Shown one piece after another: positions 1 through 11,169 of a DNA stretch of 64,000 nt (position 1 is its first letter; each line of letters opens with the position of its first letter). Below the pieces are notes generated by a model, which did not search any database, was not told the origin of the DNA, and worked only from the letters and a program-made list of their open reading frames with translations. The stretch covers positions 268,998,993-269,062,992 of the forward strand of contig OZ005656.1 in NCBI GenBank assembly GCA_963930645.1, read 5' to 3'. The DNA comes from Salticus scenicus. Its lineage: Eukaryota > Arthropoda > Arachnida > Araneae > Salticidae. Made by a program: the position numbers and the translations under genes.

Positions 1-364
1 GAAAAAAAAAAAAAAAGAACGGTTAATAAAGGTAGAAAAATTAGATTTTAATTTAACATTAAAAGGCATGTGTACTTTCCTCTATCTTTAATACACCTTT
101 AACACCTTTTCTAAAAGTTTTTCATTACTTCCAATGCTTACTTTTGAGAAAAATTTGAAGTTGTATCAGTTTGAAAATTGTTATTTATCTTAAAGTTATT
201 TGAAATTCGATAAATGATTCGGTAACGAACATCCTATCCAAATTTTCTATTCATATGTTTATTTGTTTCAAAATTATGCAAAAAAAAAAAAAATCAGTTT
301 GTACCTTAACTTTTGGAGGGCAGTGTATTAAAGGTAAATCTGAAATGTAATTTTTTTTTTTCGA

Positions 365-656
365 CGTTAAATCTACGCAAACTGTTTTATCCCTGTATAA
401 ACTAAATTCACCAAAATCAATAGGGTTTGTGCTACGGTGACCTGTAACATACATAGCAACTTTCAGCAGCTTCGAACAAAGAGTTTAGAAGTTGTCGTGT
501 TCACTCCCATACACACATACATACACACATACATCACGATAAAAACGGTAAAAATGAACTCAGGGGACCTCAAAACGTATAGAAACACCAAAATCTCTAA
601 GTCAGATTTTTGTCAGGATTACAATACTTTCCTTACATATGCATATTTGTAAAGTA
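365..656 (-). mobile_element. Family A Helentron-like element, 5' fragment
   Basis: On the minus strand this matches the first ~290 bp of the family A copies at 41.5-43.7 kb. It has a 5' terminus with a degenerate CTTTCC/GGAAAG-type hairpin near 630-655, then the block containing the conserved words GAGGTCCCCTGAG and ACGTTTTGAGG. A CA/CATA-rich simple repeat (about 507-535) and part of one central repeat (the motif TTGGTGAATTTAG) follow. The 3' part is missing. It is non-coding; the short open frames across it are not conserved between copies. Confidence 0.7.
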
Positions 657-1274
657 AAAATTATGTAATTGGTGTAATGTTACCTATATATTTTACAGTA
701 AAATATTGAGCAAGATAAATCAGCGTGATTGTCCCACCAGATTATTTTTCTTTCTTGAGCTATGCGACATAAAATGTTTTAGTAATGGAAAACTAAAAAG
801 TGCGGTTAAAGAAAAAAAAAAAAAAATAGCGTAATTACCCCTTGTTAGTCAGGTGAACATTGTTTTTCATTTATTTTATGACCTTTGTTAAGTTCGAGAA
901 GTAAATATACTTTGATTTGTCGATTGGATTTTCCTTATTCTTGAATTGTTCCTGATGGGAGTTAATCTGCAACGTTGATGAGAAGCTTTACAATGTATTT
1001 AATATTTCGCAATGTAAGAAAGGGAAAACATGAGGACTGATTTGTTTCAAAATAGAAGTATAAGTTTGTCTTTGGCGTTACATTTACATGTTGATAAATC
1101 AATGAATTACTAACTGATAAACCATTAACGAATATAAGTAAACTATTTGCGCAATAATAAATAACTGTACTTTAACTAATAAGACTTTCACATTACTCTC
1201 TTAAAATAAAAGAATAAAAGTAACTCAGCTTGAGTAAATATTAAAACATTTCCCTAGCACAAACACATCCTCTC

Positions 1275-1815
1275 TAGAGGTGAGTTTGGGCTCTATTTTG
1301 GCAATCCCAGCCCGCCCGGGCCCGAAACATTTTTGAACTGAGTTCGCTCGAGCCCGAAAAATTTTGTGTGATCAGAGCCCGAGCCCGATATTGAAAGTGG
1401 TACGCTATCAGCGCATACACAATAGTAAAATTAAATACCGTTTTCATTTTCAAATTAATTTTCTTATTATCAATCCTCAATTTAAATAACTATAAATGTT
1501 ATTATAACAATTTATAATGTCTGTGTCTCTGTATACATGTATATATTTATATAAAATATATTTATAGTGCAGCCCATTGTTTATAACGCGCCTATCGGGG
1601 GACAAAAAATTGATCCGAATGAGTGATATAATGAGGCCCAATATAACGAAGGAGGGAGGATTACTGTATAACATTATGACATAATATGCATCCCGTTGAA
1701 AAAATAGTTCTATTTAGAAAAAGGAAAGTCTAAGCTTGCAAGATTATTTTGTGATTTATACCTATCATGACGATTATGGCATTACTAAATATGCTCTCGA
1801 AATGAATAAAATTTC

Positions 1816-1846
<31 letters not shown>

Positions 1847-1971
1847 TTTTCCAGTTAGTGAAGAATAAAATAAAAGAAACTTTATATAATGAATCCGAGC
1901 CCGCCCGGAGCCCGAAGACTCGCGTAAGATTTGAGCCCGATCGGGCTCGGGCTGAGCCCGTCTCATCTCTA
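1275..1971. mobile_element. Non-autonomous hAT element (MITE) with 8-bp TSD
   Basis: This 697-bp element starts TAGAGGTGAG and ends CTCATCTCTA, so its ends are near-perfect inverted repeats. It is flanked on both sides by the 8-bp direct repeat ATCCTCTC (1267-1274 and 1972-1979). Eight-bp target duplications and TAGAG-like ends are typical of hAT transposons. Both subterminal regions are rich in GGGCTCGGGC-type words, unusually GC-rich here. The interior is AT-rich, includes a T28 run (about 1817-1844), and has a pogo/Tigger-like word set around 1630-1675 that may be a nested fragment. There is no transposase frame. Confidence 0.85.
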
Positions 1972-2118
1972 ATCCTCTCGTATTGAGCTGAATTCAATTA
2001 ATTTAATGATTTAAAATGCTGCACTCAAATTTGAATCATTTGAATTATTGTGGCTATGATGAATAGTGTGAAATCGGTTAATTTCATAAGCCAGATAAAT
2101 CCTCTCTCAATGCAATTT

Positions 2119-2322
2119 TAATTCTTATTACTTTCTTCTATGTATATAAAGGAAGAATGTACTGATTTCTGAAAATTTTCGATCGCCGATTTTTGATATA
2201 TTTACACATTTTAAGAGGTCCTGAACACGATTTTTTTTTTAAATGTCTGTCTGTTTGTATATCCAAAATTTTGTGTACGCTCTATTTCACGAACCAATGA
2301 CGAACTTACCAAATACGGATGA
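2119..2322 (+). mobile_element. Helentron-like 5' block fragment
   Basis: A CTTTCTTC-type degenerate hairpin (about 2127-2157) is followed by the block words GATATATTTACACATTTTA, a TGTCTGTCTGT stretch and ATTTCACGAACCAATG. The same order occurs at 45.1 kb (family C) and 50.8 kb, so this is a 5' fragment of a family C-like element. It runs directly into the mariner relic that begins at 2323. Confidence 0.5.
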
Positions 2323-3298
2323 TTAACGCATGAGTTGTTCGATATGCCCTCCACCTTGTTCCTCTGCTAGTTGGAAGTGTAAAACGGCATGTTTCACAAC
2401 CGATCGGAAGGTATCTGTGAGGATGCTATGAATGTGGCGCGTGATGTTTGCCTTCAAGTCGGCTAGATTCGCAGTCCCCCCTCTGTAAACACAATTCTTC
2501 AGGTATCCTTAACCCTACAAGGCTCAATTTTTTTTTTAGTGCGCGACAAAAATATATAGGTTGTAATTAGTGATCAGAAGATAGGGGAAACTTATAAAAA
2601 TAAAAATAAAACCATATTTTACGGAAAAATCAACTTTTTAGCTCAACGTGCCGTATGTGGAACATACATAAAAATATGATTTACTAATACGTTTACTATT
2701 GTAATAGTAAACGTATGCAAAATATACACTTCGTTATAACACACAGTATTTTTTTTTTTTTTCGAGTCAAAACTGTTCAATAACTATTCTTTTTTTATTT
2801 TTGAATTCAGACAAATGACTAACGTATCACTTTCATTCAAATTTCACACTGAGTGCACTCTAACAAAAACACGAACGACATCTTTAGGTAAAGATTCGTA
2901 TTACTTCATTGCTAAATGTCAGTAGCTTCTATCAAAATGTCAAGAGATGTCGCTACTAATAGTTTTATAGCTATAGGAACGATTAAAGTCGGTGTTCCAC
3001 ATATGGAACTGGGTGCCTTGTACCTTGTAGGGAAACAGCCAGAAATTACACGGGTTTAAATCGGAAGAATGTGCCTGCGTTGCACATGTCCCGTCTTAGT
3101 AATTTGCATATCCCCAGTACAGCATTGTGAATACAGACAGCGCCCTCTATCTGCAGGGTTTGGAATTTTTTTTTTCCTTCGCCACACAAAATTCCATTGC
3201 CTCACGACTGTTCTTGTAAAATATCAGGTATTTCTGACCAGTAGTTTTAAAGTCCAAGTGTTTTGAAATCACAATTTTAATTATAATCACCCTGTATA
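2323..3298 (-). pseudogene. Mariner-like transposase relic, split by an insertion
   Basis: On the minus strand 2508-2323 encodes a transposase C-terminus starting GYLKNCVY, with the ADLKANI segment and GGGHIEQLM just before the stop. Upstream of the insertion at 2509-3034 the same frame continues with DLNPCNFWLF (third catalytic-acidic region) and, a short way further, DGTC (the QQDG motif with its preceding Gln codon now TAA). The roughly 100 residues normally between these motifs are absent, so this was already a deletion derivative. A mariner-type terminus TACAGGGTGAT lies at its 5' end (RC of 3285-3298). Removing 2509-3034 joins TTT to GGA in frame. It cannot make an active enzyme. Confidence 0.75.
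2509..3034. mobile_element. TIR element with CCCTACAAGG ends inserted in the mariner relic
   Basis: This segment of about 526 bp starts TTAACCCTACAAGG and ends CCTTGTAGGG, so CCCTACAAGG is inverted at both ends. TTAA at the left edge plus CCC ends suggest a piggyBac-like element, but no right-hand TTAA is present, so the superfamily is uncertain. Subterminal words with GTTCCACAT are also inverted (near 2660 and 2995). It carries a near-perfect hairpin at 2687-2716 (two 14-bp arms ATACGTTTACTATT and its inverse). No coding frame is visible. It interrupts the transposase reading frame exactly, so it is younger than that mariner copy. Confidence 0.65.
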
Positions 3299-4802
3299 TC
3301 GGACACTAAATGTTTAATACGTAAATAAAAATTTATAGGAATGTATTCAAATACAGATTTATGTAAGCAAGTTTTAAAAATTAGTAAAAATAAAAAATAA
3401 TAATTTTATAAGGGAAATCTACATAAGTTTATCATATAAGTTAAAATCTAATTGTAAATTATAATTAAGAATAATTTTTACATCTAGGAAATTAATTTCA
3501 TTAGATTTTAAAGCAGTTTGACTAAATGAATAATTATTAGAATAAGTAAAGTTGGATTATTCATATTATTATTTAAATACAATGTAATATTATCGTCTAT
3601 ATACCTAAATAATCTGAAATTATAGTACACAATGTATTTATATTATATAGTAGCAATAATCAACAAGGAAAATATTTTTTTATACGTAGGACATCGTTCC
3701 TCTCACCCCTCTTTGGGGAAATGTATCATATAACATATAAAAATGTTATGTCAAAAGTGTTTTCGCCATAACAATATTTGTGTTTAATTTTTAGAATTCA
3801 TTTTAAAATATTGGTACAGTTTACAAATACATTTTAGCTGGTGTTTGGCATGGTTATAAGATAAAACGATAAAAATAAATTATTAGAGCAAATTTACCAT
3901 GACATACTGGGGATTTTATAGATAAATATGAATTTAAACCTGAAAAAAAAATACCTTATAGGACTACTAATGTCTATTGTAAACGTACAGTGCTATAAAC
4001 AAGGAACTTTATAACAATAACTTCATTCAAAACTAAAATTATGGTTAGTATAGCATTTGATTTTCTACCCCCCTTATTGTACATTAAAAAATATTTTTTG
4101 GCTACAGTGGATAAATTTTAGTTGGGTTATGTACCTCCATGTACCCAAATTAAACATTTAGTCACTGGTAGTTTGCACCAGACAATTTTCTTCTGTTTCC
4201 AAGATCCTTCTTACACAAAGAAAGTGTGTCCTCCAAGAAACCTTTCCAGTTTTAATTCCCAGACAAGATACTTGCCCGGTTGAGTCAAAAACTTAAATTT
4301 TTACTTCTTGATCTTTGTCTGTAAGACAGGTGAATGACCGGATACGAAATGCGTAGTTTATTTCAGCGTGATTTCAAAAATCTCTTACACAGATCTCATT
4401 GTTACCTTGCCAAGGAATCCTTGGGGGAGGAGCCCTACTTGTTCAGATCTTTTTCTTCTATTTATTTCACCCGATGCTTTTTTGTAACTTTACGTCTAAT
4501 TAATAGAGTCGCATAAGATTTCTTATGCCGGTGATGTTGAATTCATTTAATTATATTTATTTATATATGTGTACTGTTTTTTACATTTTATAAAACAAGT
4601 AACAGTTTATTACGATGTTATATAATGATGGATACTCATTTTTCATTGGAAGACTTGCTCTTCCGAAATTTACTGTCACTTTTGGGTTATTTTTAGTGTT
4701 CTGTCTTTTTTTCTTCCATTTGAAATTAGTATGTTCTGCCCATTACACAATTTTCTTTCATATAATTCTGTAATTTTAAGAAGTACAGACTCTCATCCTA
4801 TG
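3299..4802. other. AT-rich stretch without recognised element
   Basis: I see only AT-rich sequence with scattered short palindromes and no protein-like frame. The 60-codon open frame near 4334-4516 has no recognisable motif and stop-rich surroundings. Confidence 0.5.
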
Positions 4803-4911
4803 CAGGGCCGGACTAAACTTTTTGATGGCCATTGGCACATGTTATATTTGAGGCTCCTCTACACACTTTCATAAATTTTAATGACAAGATCCATTTTAAT
4901 AGAAGTAAATA

Positions 4912-4981
4912 CTACACAGCTTGGTTGGTTGGGTTTTTATGTCGCACTAGTGCTGCGCAATGGGCAATCTACACAGCTTGG
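4912..4981 (-). mobile_element. Truncated SINE-tail insertion with 13-bp TSD
   Basis: The 13-bp word CTACACAGCTTGG occurs at 4912-4924 and again at 4969-4981, flanking a 44-bp insert. On the minus strand the insert starts ATTGCCCATTGCG and ends ACCCAACCAA, resembling the 3' tail of a SINE. Such a duplication is the mark of LINE-driven target-primed insertion; the very short insert implies strong 5' truncation. Confidence 0.7.
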
Positions 4982-5278
4982 AAGAAGAGAGCTTCAACTG
5001 CAATTTAATGTGAAACATGAATACAAATTACAAAGATAATCGTTGCAATAAATTTTAATATTAAAACACAACTTATAAAAACAAACAAGTATAAATACTA
5101 AATATACGATTATAAAAAATCATAAATTCTTTACTTTGAATTACAGACAGCAAAAGTTGTAAGTATCGTAAATATGCACTTAGTTTCGTATTTTTGCTCG
5201 GAGGTGTAATACATAAAATTTTGCATATTACTTATTCATATTTCTTCGATGCCCTCTAATTCTGGAGGTCCTGGGCTA

Positions 5279-5873
5279 CACTGAGAAAAAAAAATATACC
5301 GACTTCATCTAGAATGAATAAATGGTCATTTTCTAAATCCCTAAACTAGAAATATAGATTTCCCGGAGCTATGCGCATAAGGCACGCCATTAAACTAAAT
5401 AGACGAAATGGTCGAGAATTTCTAATCTACACATATCTAGATGGTGAAACAATATTTTGAATATTCTGAATCTTGTATTACGAGAAATTCTCGCTTGATT
5501 TTCTAGAATTGGGTCATACACCAAAATTATAGCTGTTGAAACCCGCCTCTTGTATTCACATTTATTTGGAGATATTTTCAGATAGGTATAGGCCTCGATA
5601 GTATAGGCAAACGCTCAAGAATTCTAATAGAGGTCTCTAGAATTCGCTTTCGAAGGGGATTAGAAAACATTTTATAAGAAATTTACAAGGATGACATGGA
5701 ACTATTTTTTCTAGAGCCTCAATTTAGATTCTAGATGTCAGTTATAGAATTTTTTCTCAGTGTATTGGTGTGCCTTATACTCATAGCTCAGAAATCTATA
5801 TTTCTAGTTTAGGAGTTTAGAAAAGGACCACCTATTAGTTCTAGATGAAAGCGATATATTTTTTTTCTCAGTG
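5279..5873. mobile_element. CACTGAG-type MITE (long TIR, TA target), with an extra internal terminus
   Basis: The ends CACTGAGAAAAAAA and TTTTTTCTCAGTG are inverted, and similarity between the arms extends about 105 bp inwards (5279-5383 against 5768-5873, sharing the CTAGAAATATAGATTT core). TA flanks both sides. A third related terminus ends with CTCAGTG at 5761, so either an element of 5279-5761 was extended by a second right end, or two related elements are nested. No transposase is present. Confidence 0.7.
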
Positions 5874-5901
5874 TAGTGTGCCTGTGCCTTAATCTGGCAT
5901 A

Positions 5902-7186
5902 AAATATACTACATGTATAGTAAATTTTGGTATTCATAAAATTTCTCGATTTTGCTCTTATGACGTTTTTAGGAACTTTTGTGGTAGGAAGAATCCGAAA
6001 ATCATAAAATCTTTTTTTGTCTGTAGGTAACTGAGTTTGTTTGTTTTATTCTTACCTGTATAGACTTTATCTCAGAAAGGAATCACTGTGAAAATATCTT
6101 ATAAGTTTTAAAATAATATTTATGATATTTACCAGAATCCGATTGAATTTCATCACTTTATTTTTAAAATTTTGTTAGTTATTTGGAATTAAAGATTTTC
6201 TCCGCACGGCAAATTTACACATAAACATGTATTATAAAGATTATTTTTATCGTTGAGAAATCGGACTAGATATGAAATACCAGTTATGATACTATTCTAA
6301 CGATTTTCAACATTCTATTTAAAAGACTTTTAAATTATTCTAGGTCAAATAAAGCAGAATAAGGCAATATTTGAGAACAAACGTGACAAAAATTTGAGCA
6401 GCGTTTACTCATGCCAACTAATTTTTTAATACTATAAGTGTTACTCATAAATTTAGTTTATTTCAGTTTCATAAAAACTGAGGTAAAAATATATTCATCA
6501 TAAAATTTATAGCAGAACAGCATTACCTATTAATAATTCAAAAGCAAAAGCAAATCGGTTTAATTTTTCATCATGAATATGCTACATATTAAAATTCTTG
6601 CACTTTCACCCCATAGATGCCTGAATATTGCTATGATGAAAATCATGAAAAATAGTATAGCATCTTGAAGAACAATATAAGGCAAAAATCTGTCAAACAA
6701 TAATTTACATGAAGTTTATATCAAAATCTAACCAAATACAAAATTTAAAAAATCTGTACCTTTCTTATTCAGTTACAGAGACCAGAAACGTGCGAAATAT
6801 ATAAAGAGGCAGAAAAACCTTTACATATTTATTTAACATGATATATATTTCTGATATTAATCTGCAAGTAGCTCATTTATGATCAGAATATCCCTAAACA
6901 AGTAAATTAATTAGAAATTGCAAATAGAAAATTTCATGAATCTAATACTATCTTTTAATAAATATAGAAGAACTTAGAAACTTACATATGGAATTGTAAC
7001 GGGTAATTTTAATAACAATAAATTTTATGTTGATGAACTTACAGAAAAATTATTTATTTTACAATTTTTATACAACAAACGTCTCAATATCATAGCTGTC
7101 ATTAATTTTTACAGTCATTAAAGAAATTATTTTTATAATTCCCGGTACAATGAAATAACTGGTCAGGAAAATAATATAATATGTAC
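5902..7186. other. AT-rich stretch without recognised element
   Basis: No coding signal, no terminal repeats and no tandem array were recognised here; the composition is uniformly AT-rich. Confidence 0.5.
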
Positions 7187-7640
7187 AAATTATGAATGTA
7201 TGTATGTTCGGTTTATGGCATCGGGTGTTGCCTTCCGACAGAATCCACAAGTCTGTGCCAGGTCTTCCGGTCATGGGTCCACTCTTCTTCCAGATCCCTG
7301 TCCCTCATCGCTTTTTTTACATTATCCATCCAAGTCTTTCTTGGTCTTCCTTGTTTTCTTTTCTGATTTGGTATATAGTTAAAAGCGATTTTAGGTAATC
7401 TTTCATCGTTCATTCTTTTAATATGACCAAACCAGATTAATTGCTTTTTTTGAACCTCATCTAATATGGTTTTCTTTATTTTCATCATTTCCCTGATTCT
7501 CTCATTTCTCACTCTCTCCATTCTTGATAATCCTGCATGATCTTCTCAGGGCATCCATTTCAACAGCAGCCAATTTCTTTTTTTCCGTCTCCATAATTGT
7601 CCATCCCTCTGCTCCATACAACAATATGCTTTTTACAATG
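7187..7640 (-). pseudogene. LINE (non-LTR retrotransposon) reverse-transcriptase C-terminal tail
   Basis: On the minus strand 7640-7521 encodes ILLYGAEGWTIMETEKKK and an FxMxxLRRxCRI-like stretch. After one frameshift near 7530, 7521-7213 encodes MERVRNERI, then LIWFGHIKRM, then KRKQGRPRKTWMDNVKKAM, ending GRQHPMP. The LYGAE.W, WFGH.KRM and GRPRK.W motifs are the conserved tail after the RT domain in many arthropod LINE ORF2 proteins. The endonuclease and RT cores are missing, as expected of 5'-truncated LINE insertions. A CATA-rich tail follows the stop (about 7187-7210). It is inactive. Confidence 0.85.
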
Positions 7641-7817
7641 GAAATACAATTTTTACAATAAATTATGAATAAAATTTCAAAATTATTTGCATAGAAATAT
7701 GCTCAGTTATTTAGAATGCCTATGAATAGGACACTAAAAAATTCATTTCTGGAAAATTTAATTACATACGGAAAAAAACCTTTCACTTTCTTTTCAAACA
7801 AGTCATTTTTCCTTTTT

Positions 7818-7842
7818 TATAGGTATGTACTACATACCTATA
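7818..7842. repeat. Perfect short palindrome
   Basis: Two perfect 12-bp arms (TATAGGTATGTA and its inverse) are separated by a single base. It may be a relic of a Helentron-like 5' hairpin, since CTTT/AAAG words flank it, but no element could be delimited around it. Confidence 0.5.
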
Positions 7843-8041
7843 AATAAAAAGAAAGAAAATAAAAGGAAATCACAAATATTAAGTTTCATTGTGTAACATA
7901 GTTTTATCTGATACAAATTTTTATTCATGAATGGCCCCTTATCATAAAGATACATTTAGAAAACAGCTCATTTAATCACCGATATCTCAATGAATTTTCA
8001 TGATATTCAACTGGAATTTTTTTTTTTTTTTTTTTTTTTTT

Positions 8042-8222
8042 AAGTGAAAACTTCTTTGGGCGCGTTAAGCACTTTTGGGTGAACAAAAATCATGAAACTC
8101 GCGTCATCGTCAGCGAACGCTTTCCATTTGAAGTGAAAACTTCTTTAGGCGCGTTGAGCACTTTTAGGTGGACAAAAATCATGGAACTCGCGTCATCGTC
8201 AGCAAACACTTTGAAATTCTGC
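8042..8222 (+). repeat. Two tandem copies of an 89-bp unit
   Basis: The word AAGTGAAAACTTCTTT begins at 8042 and 8131. The two units are about 90% identical by eye and share GGCGCGTT and CTCGCGTCATCGTCAGC. They follow a T23 run. The open frame across the second unit is not conserved in the first. Confidence 0.8.
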
Positions 8223-8475
8223 AGGCGTTCGTTACCATGACAACCCATTCACCGCGTCTGGTAGGGGAGAAACATATTTTTTACCAATTGACATCACGTG
8301 GTTTTTCTACAAGGAATAAAAATTACAAGTTTCAAAATGCTTCAATTTTCTTCTAAATTCTTTCAAACTTTCTGTGCGCCATTAACAGCACAGGTGATAG
8401 TTGCAGTTTAAATTTCATCGATTTTGGAAAAAATTTACATTTTAATTGGAAATTAAATTTTATTCTAATACGCGT

Positions 8476-8926
8476 ATTTCAAATTCTAATTATGATTAAA
8501 TTATTTTTAATACATCATTCGAAAGATATTTTAAAGTACTTTTATATTATCGAAAGTGGAATTCGAGATTTCAGCTGATTTACACGTTTTCAGGTTTCCT
8601 GAATCGGTTTTCTTTTGTATCTCAGCTACTAATTAAAATAATTTCATAAGTAATACATCATTAGAAAGTTTTGTTGATTTGGAATCGAACAGTAGATTAC
8701 AGAAATTTCTACCGCCAGATGGCGCTGTAATATTTTAAAATTTCAATATTTCAAATTCTAATTGTGATTAAATTATTTTTAATACATCATTCGAAAGATA
8801 TTTTAAAGTTCTTTTATATTATCGAAAGTGGACTTCGAGATTTCACCTGATTTACACGTTTTCAGGTGTCCTGAATCGGTTTTCTTTTGTATCTCAGCTA
8901 CTAATTAAAATAATTTCATAAGTAAT
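8476..8926 (+). repeat. Tandem duplication, 272-bp period
   Basis: The segment beginning ATTTCAAATTCTAATT at 8476 is repeated from 8748, and the second copy ends near 8926 after TTTCATAAGTAAT. It contains the phrase GATTTACACGTTTTCAGG, which recurs in the Helentron-like 5' blocks of this window, so it probably derives from such an element. Confidence 0.75.
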
Positions 8927-9525
8927 CAATATTTTTACCTAATATAAGCTTAGTTCATTTAATTTGGGTAGCTACAAATATTGTGCCGAATCATATAATA
9001 CAAATCATAAACACTTCTTTACAAACCAAAAATAATTCGAAAATAATAATCTAATAGCTCGACAATATAATTCACAAGTTACTTAGTTTTCACTTCTATC
9101 GGCAGTCCCCAAAGACTGCTTTGATTTTTTTTTTTTTTTTTTTTAATAAGATGGTATCTATGCAGTTGAGTATTAAACGATGTCAAAGTTTTTATGCTAC
9201 AGTCCGCGCATGCACTGGAATAAATTATTTACTACATAGTATATCTATATCTCATTGAATATTAAATGCATTTCTTTTAAATTATAATATGATGATTTAG
9301 GCATATGTTGTCATGTTTTCTGAAAGTTTAATGAAATTTCAAGAGAAACCTTTATAAAGTAAAAACTTGCAAAAAAAAAAAATATTTGCAATTTTTATAA
9401 AATATTTATAACTCAAATAACTCAATTAAATATTTGAGCTAGCTTCACAAAACTCTACAAATGTATAAAATATAACATCTATAACCATATCTAAAATTTG
9501 CAGATGAATAGACGCGTGTTTAGAT

Positions 9526-9738
9526 ACAGGGTAATCACAAATATTTTTTATTTTATTGGATTTGCTGTTCGTCCCCTAAGGGCCTTCGTGAAAAAAATCT
9601 TCGTTAAAAAATATGAGGAATGACATATTTTCTTTATTTCCCAAATTCAAGAACAACACATTAAGAATTTTTCAAGATATTCGATAAAACGTAAAAAAGT
9701 GAAAGTTTTTCCATTATTTTGTCCATCACCTGTATATA
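9526..9738. mobile_element. Possible Tc1/mariner-type MITE
   Basis: The left edge reads TACAGGGTAATCACAAAT. The right edge, read inward, is TACAGGTGATGGACAAAAT, a Tc1-like terminus. The two ends are only partly alike, so this may be one diverged MITE or two separate end fragments. It directly abuts the fold-back element that follows. Confidence 0.4.
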
Positions 9739-9740
9739 TA

Positions 9741-10463
9741 TACAGGGTGATCAATTTAACAGAATACCCGTTGGTTTTTCTCATTACCCTTAAATATGAC
9801 GAATGTGGCAACTATTCTAACACTGAAGTTTAATTGTTTGAACCTTTTTTAAGTGTGAGAGACAATTTCCAACACTGTTGGACTGTTACAACTTTATTTG
9901 TGAGGTAAAACAGAAATGGAGACGTACAATGTTATTTAATCCTGAGATAAATTATGTTTTTCAAAAATAAAATTAATTCAAAATTTTTACATTATCATTC
10001 CTACATTACATTTACATTATCATTATCATTTTATAGGGTTTTCCAAAAAAGTCCTGCAAATATCGATTAATTAAAACAGATCATAACTGAATAAATCTCG
10101 TCAATAACACGAACAATGCTGCGAAGTGTGCCAAAAAACTTGATTCGACGTGTTCATGTTTGCATTCAAAATGGTGGCGAACATTTTCAAAATTTCCTGT
10201 AAGGAATGATAATGTAAAAAATTGGAATTAAATTATGTTTTTAAAAAATAAAATTATTACAGGATTAAACAACACTGTGCGTCTCCATTTCTGTTTCACC
10301 TCACAAATAAAATTGTAACAGTCCAATAGTGTTAGAAATTATCTACCACACTTAAACAAGGATCAAACAATTATACTTCAGCGTTAAAATAGTTGGCACA
10401 TCCGTCAGATTTCAGGGTAATAAGAAAAACCAACGGGTACTCTTTTAAACTGATCACCCTGTA
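9741..10463. mobile_element. Fold-back mariner derivative with ~270-bp inverted arms
   Basis: The ends TACAGGGTGATCA and TGATCACCCTGTA are inverted, and similarity runs through most of 9741-10015 against 10196-10463, including the ACCCGTTGGTTTTTC subterminal word. The loop (about 10016-10195) still holds the end of a mariner-type transposase frame. TA lies at both edges. The structure is best explained by inverted duplication of one transposon end region. Expected hairpin: ~270-bp stem, ~180-nt loop. Confidence 0.85.
10116..10202 (+). pseudogene. Mariner transposase C-terminal remnant in the fold-back loop
   Basis: A 28-codon frame reads MLRSVPKNLIRRV and ends with a GGEHF motif shortly before TAA. 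The LRSVPxNLIRR...C...GGxHFxxxL pattern is the last segment of many Tc1/mariner-like transposases. Upstream in the same frame a stop (TAA at about 10090) breaks the ORF. Only this tail remains, so it has no function, but it identifies the origin of the element. Confidence 0.7.
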
Positions 10464-11169
10464 TATGTGAAAGTAAAACGGAGCCCTTTTGCTCTCGAGT
10501 CAGTTGTGCAGCTAGTATGTGTTTACATAGAGAGATGTGTGAAAATCTGTTGGAACAAAATGTATTTATGGACTAGAACTTGCTTGTTTACGATCCACAT
10601 TCTCCACTCCAGGAATTTTTTTTTTTTTTTTTTTAGTATACTTTGAATTTCAGGTATTTTTACAGCCAGAAATCTGCTGAGGTGAGATCGGTTACTTTAG
10701 TGTCACGGAAGCATAAAAAACTAGAGATAATTCAAGGACCAAAGTGTGGTGTTAAAAAACATTTGACAGAAAATGAGTTCGAATTTATTAGTTTAAACAG
10801 CTTTATTTAAAGACGATACCATTCGGAAAGTTGAATAGGTTTTATTTTAAGAAAATAATACGATTTTTTTTTTTGTTTTTTTTTTTTTTTTAACGCATTT
10901 GAACTTTATAAGACATTATACGTGTATATCTAGCATAGGATTTCGATTATATATATGATACGGTTTTTGATGGAAAGGTCGGATTAACTTTAATAAGCGC
11001 GAAAAATGATCCGACCAGAATTCGACCTATTGTTTATTTCCCACCCTATAGACTGAGTGGGTTGATATCTGACCCTATCAGAACTTATAAAGATGAGACC
11101 CATTTTCGAAATATAATGGTAACGTCGCTTACATAAAATACTAAATACAAAAAAAAAATTATTCAATGT

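Larger units (their letters stand above)
4803..5901. mobile_element. Degenerate hAT-like element carrying two later insertions
   Basis: The left end CAGGGCCGGACTAAAC resembles hAT termini. The right end is inferred: when the CACTGAG element at 5279-5873 is removed, CCTGGGCTA joins GTGTGCCTGTGCC and continues to TTAATCTGGC, which looks like the opposite terminus. A small SINE fragment is inserted near 4925. No clear 8-bp target duplication survives, so family and right boundary are tentative. Confidence 0.35.
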
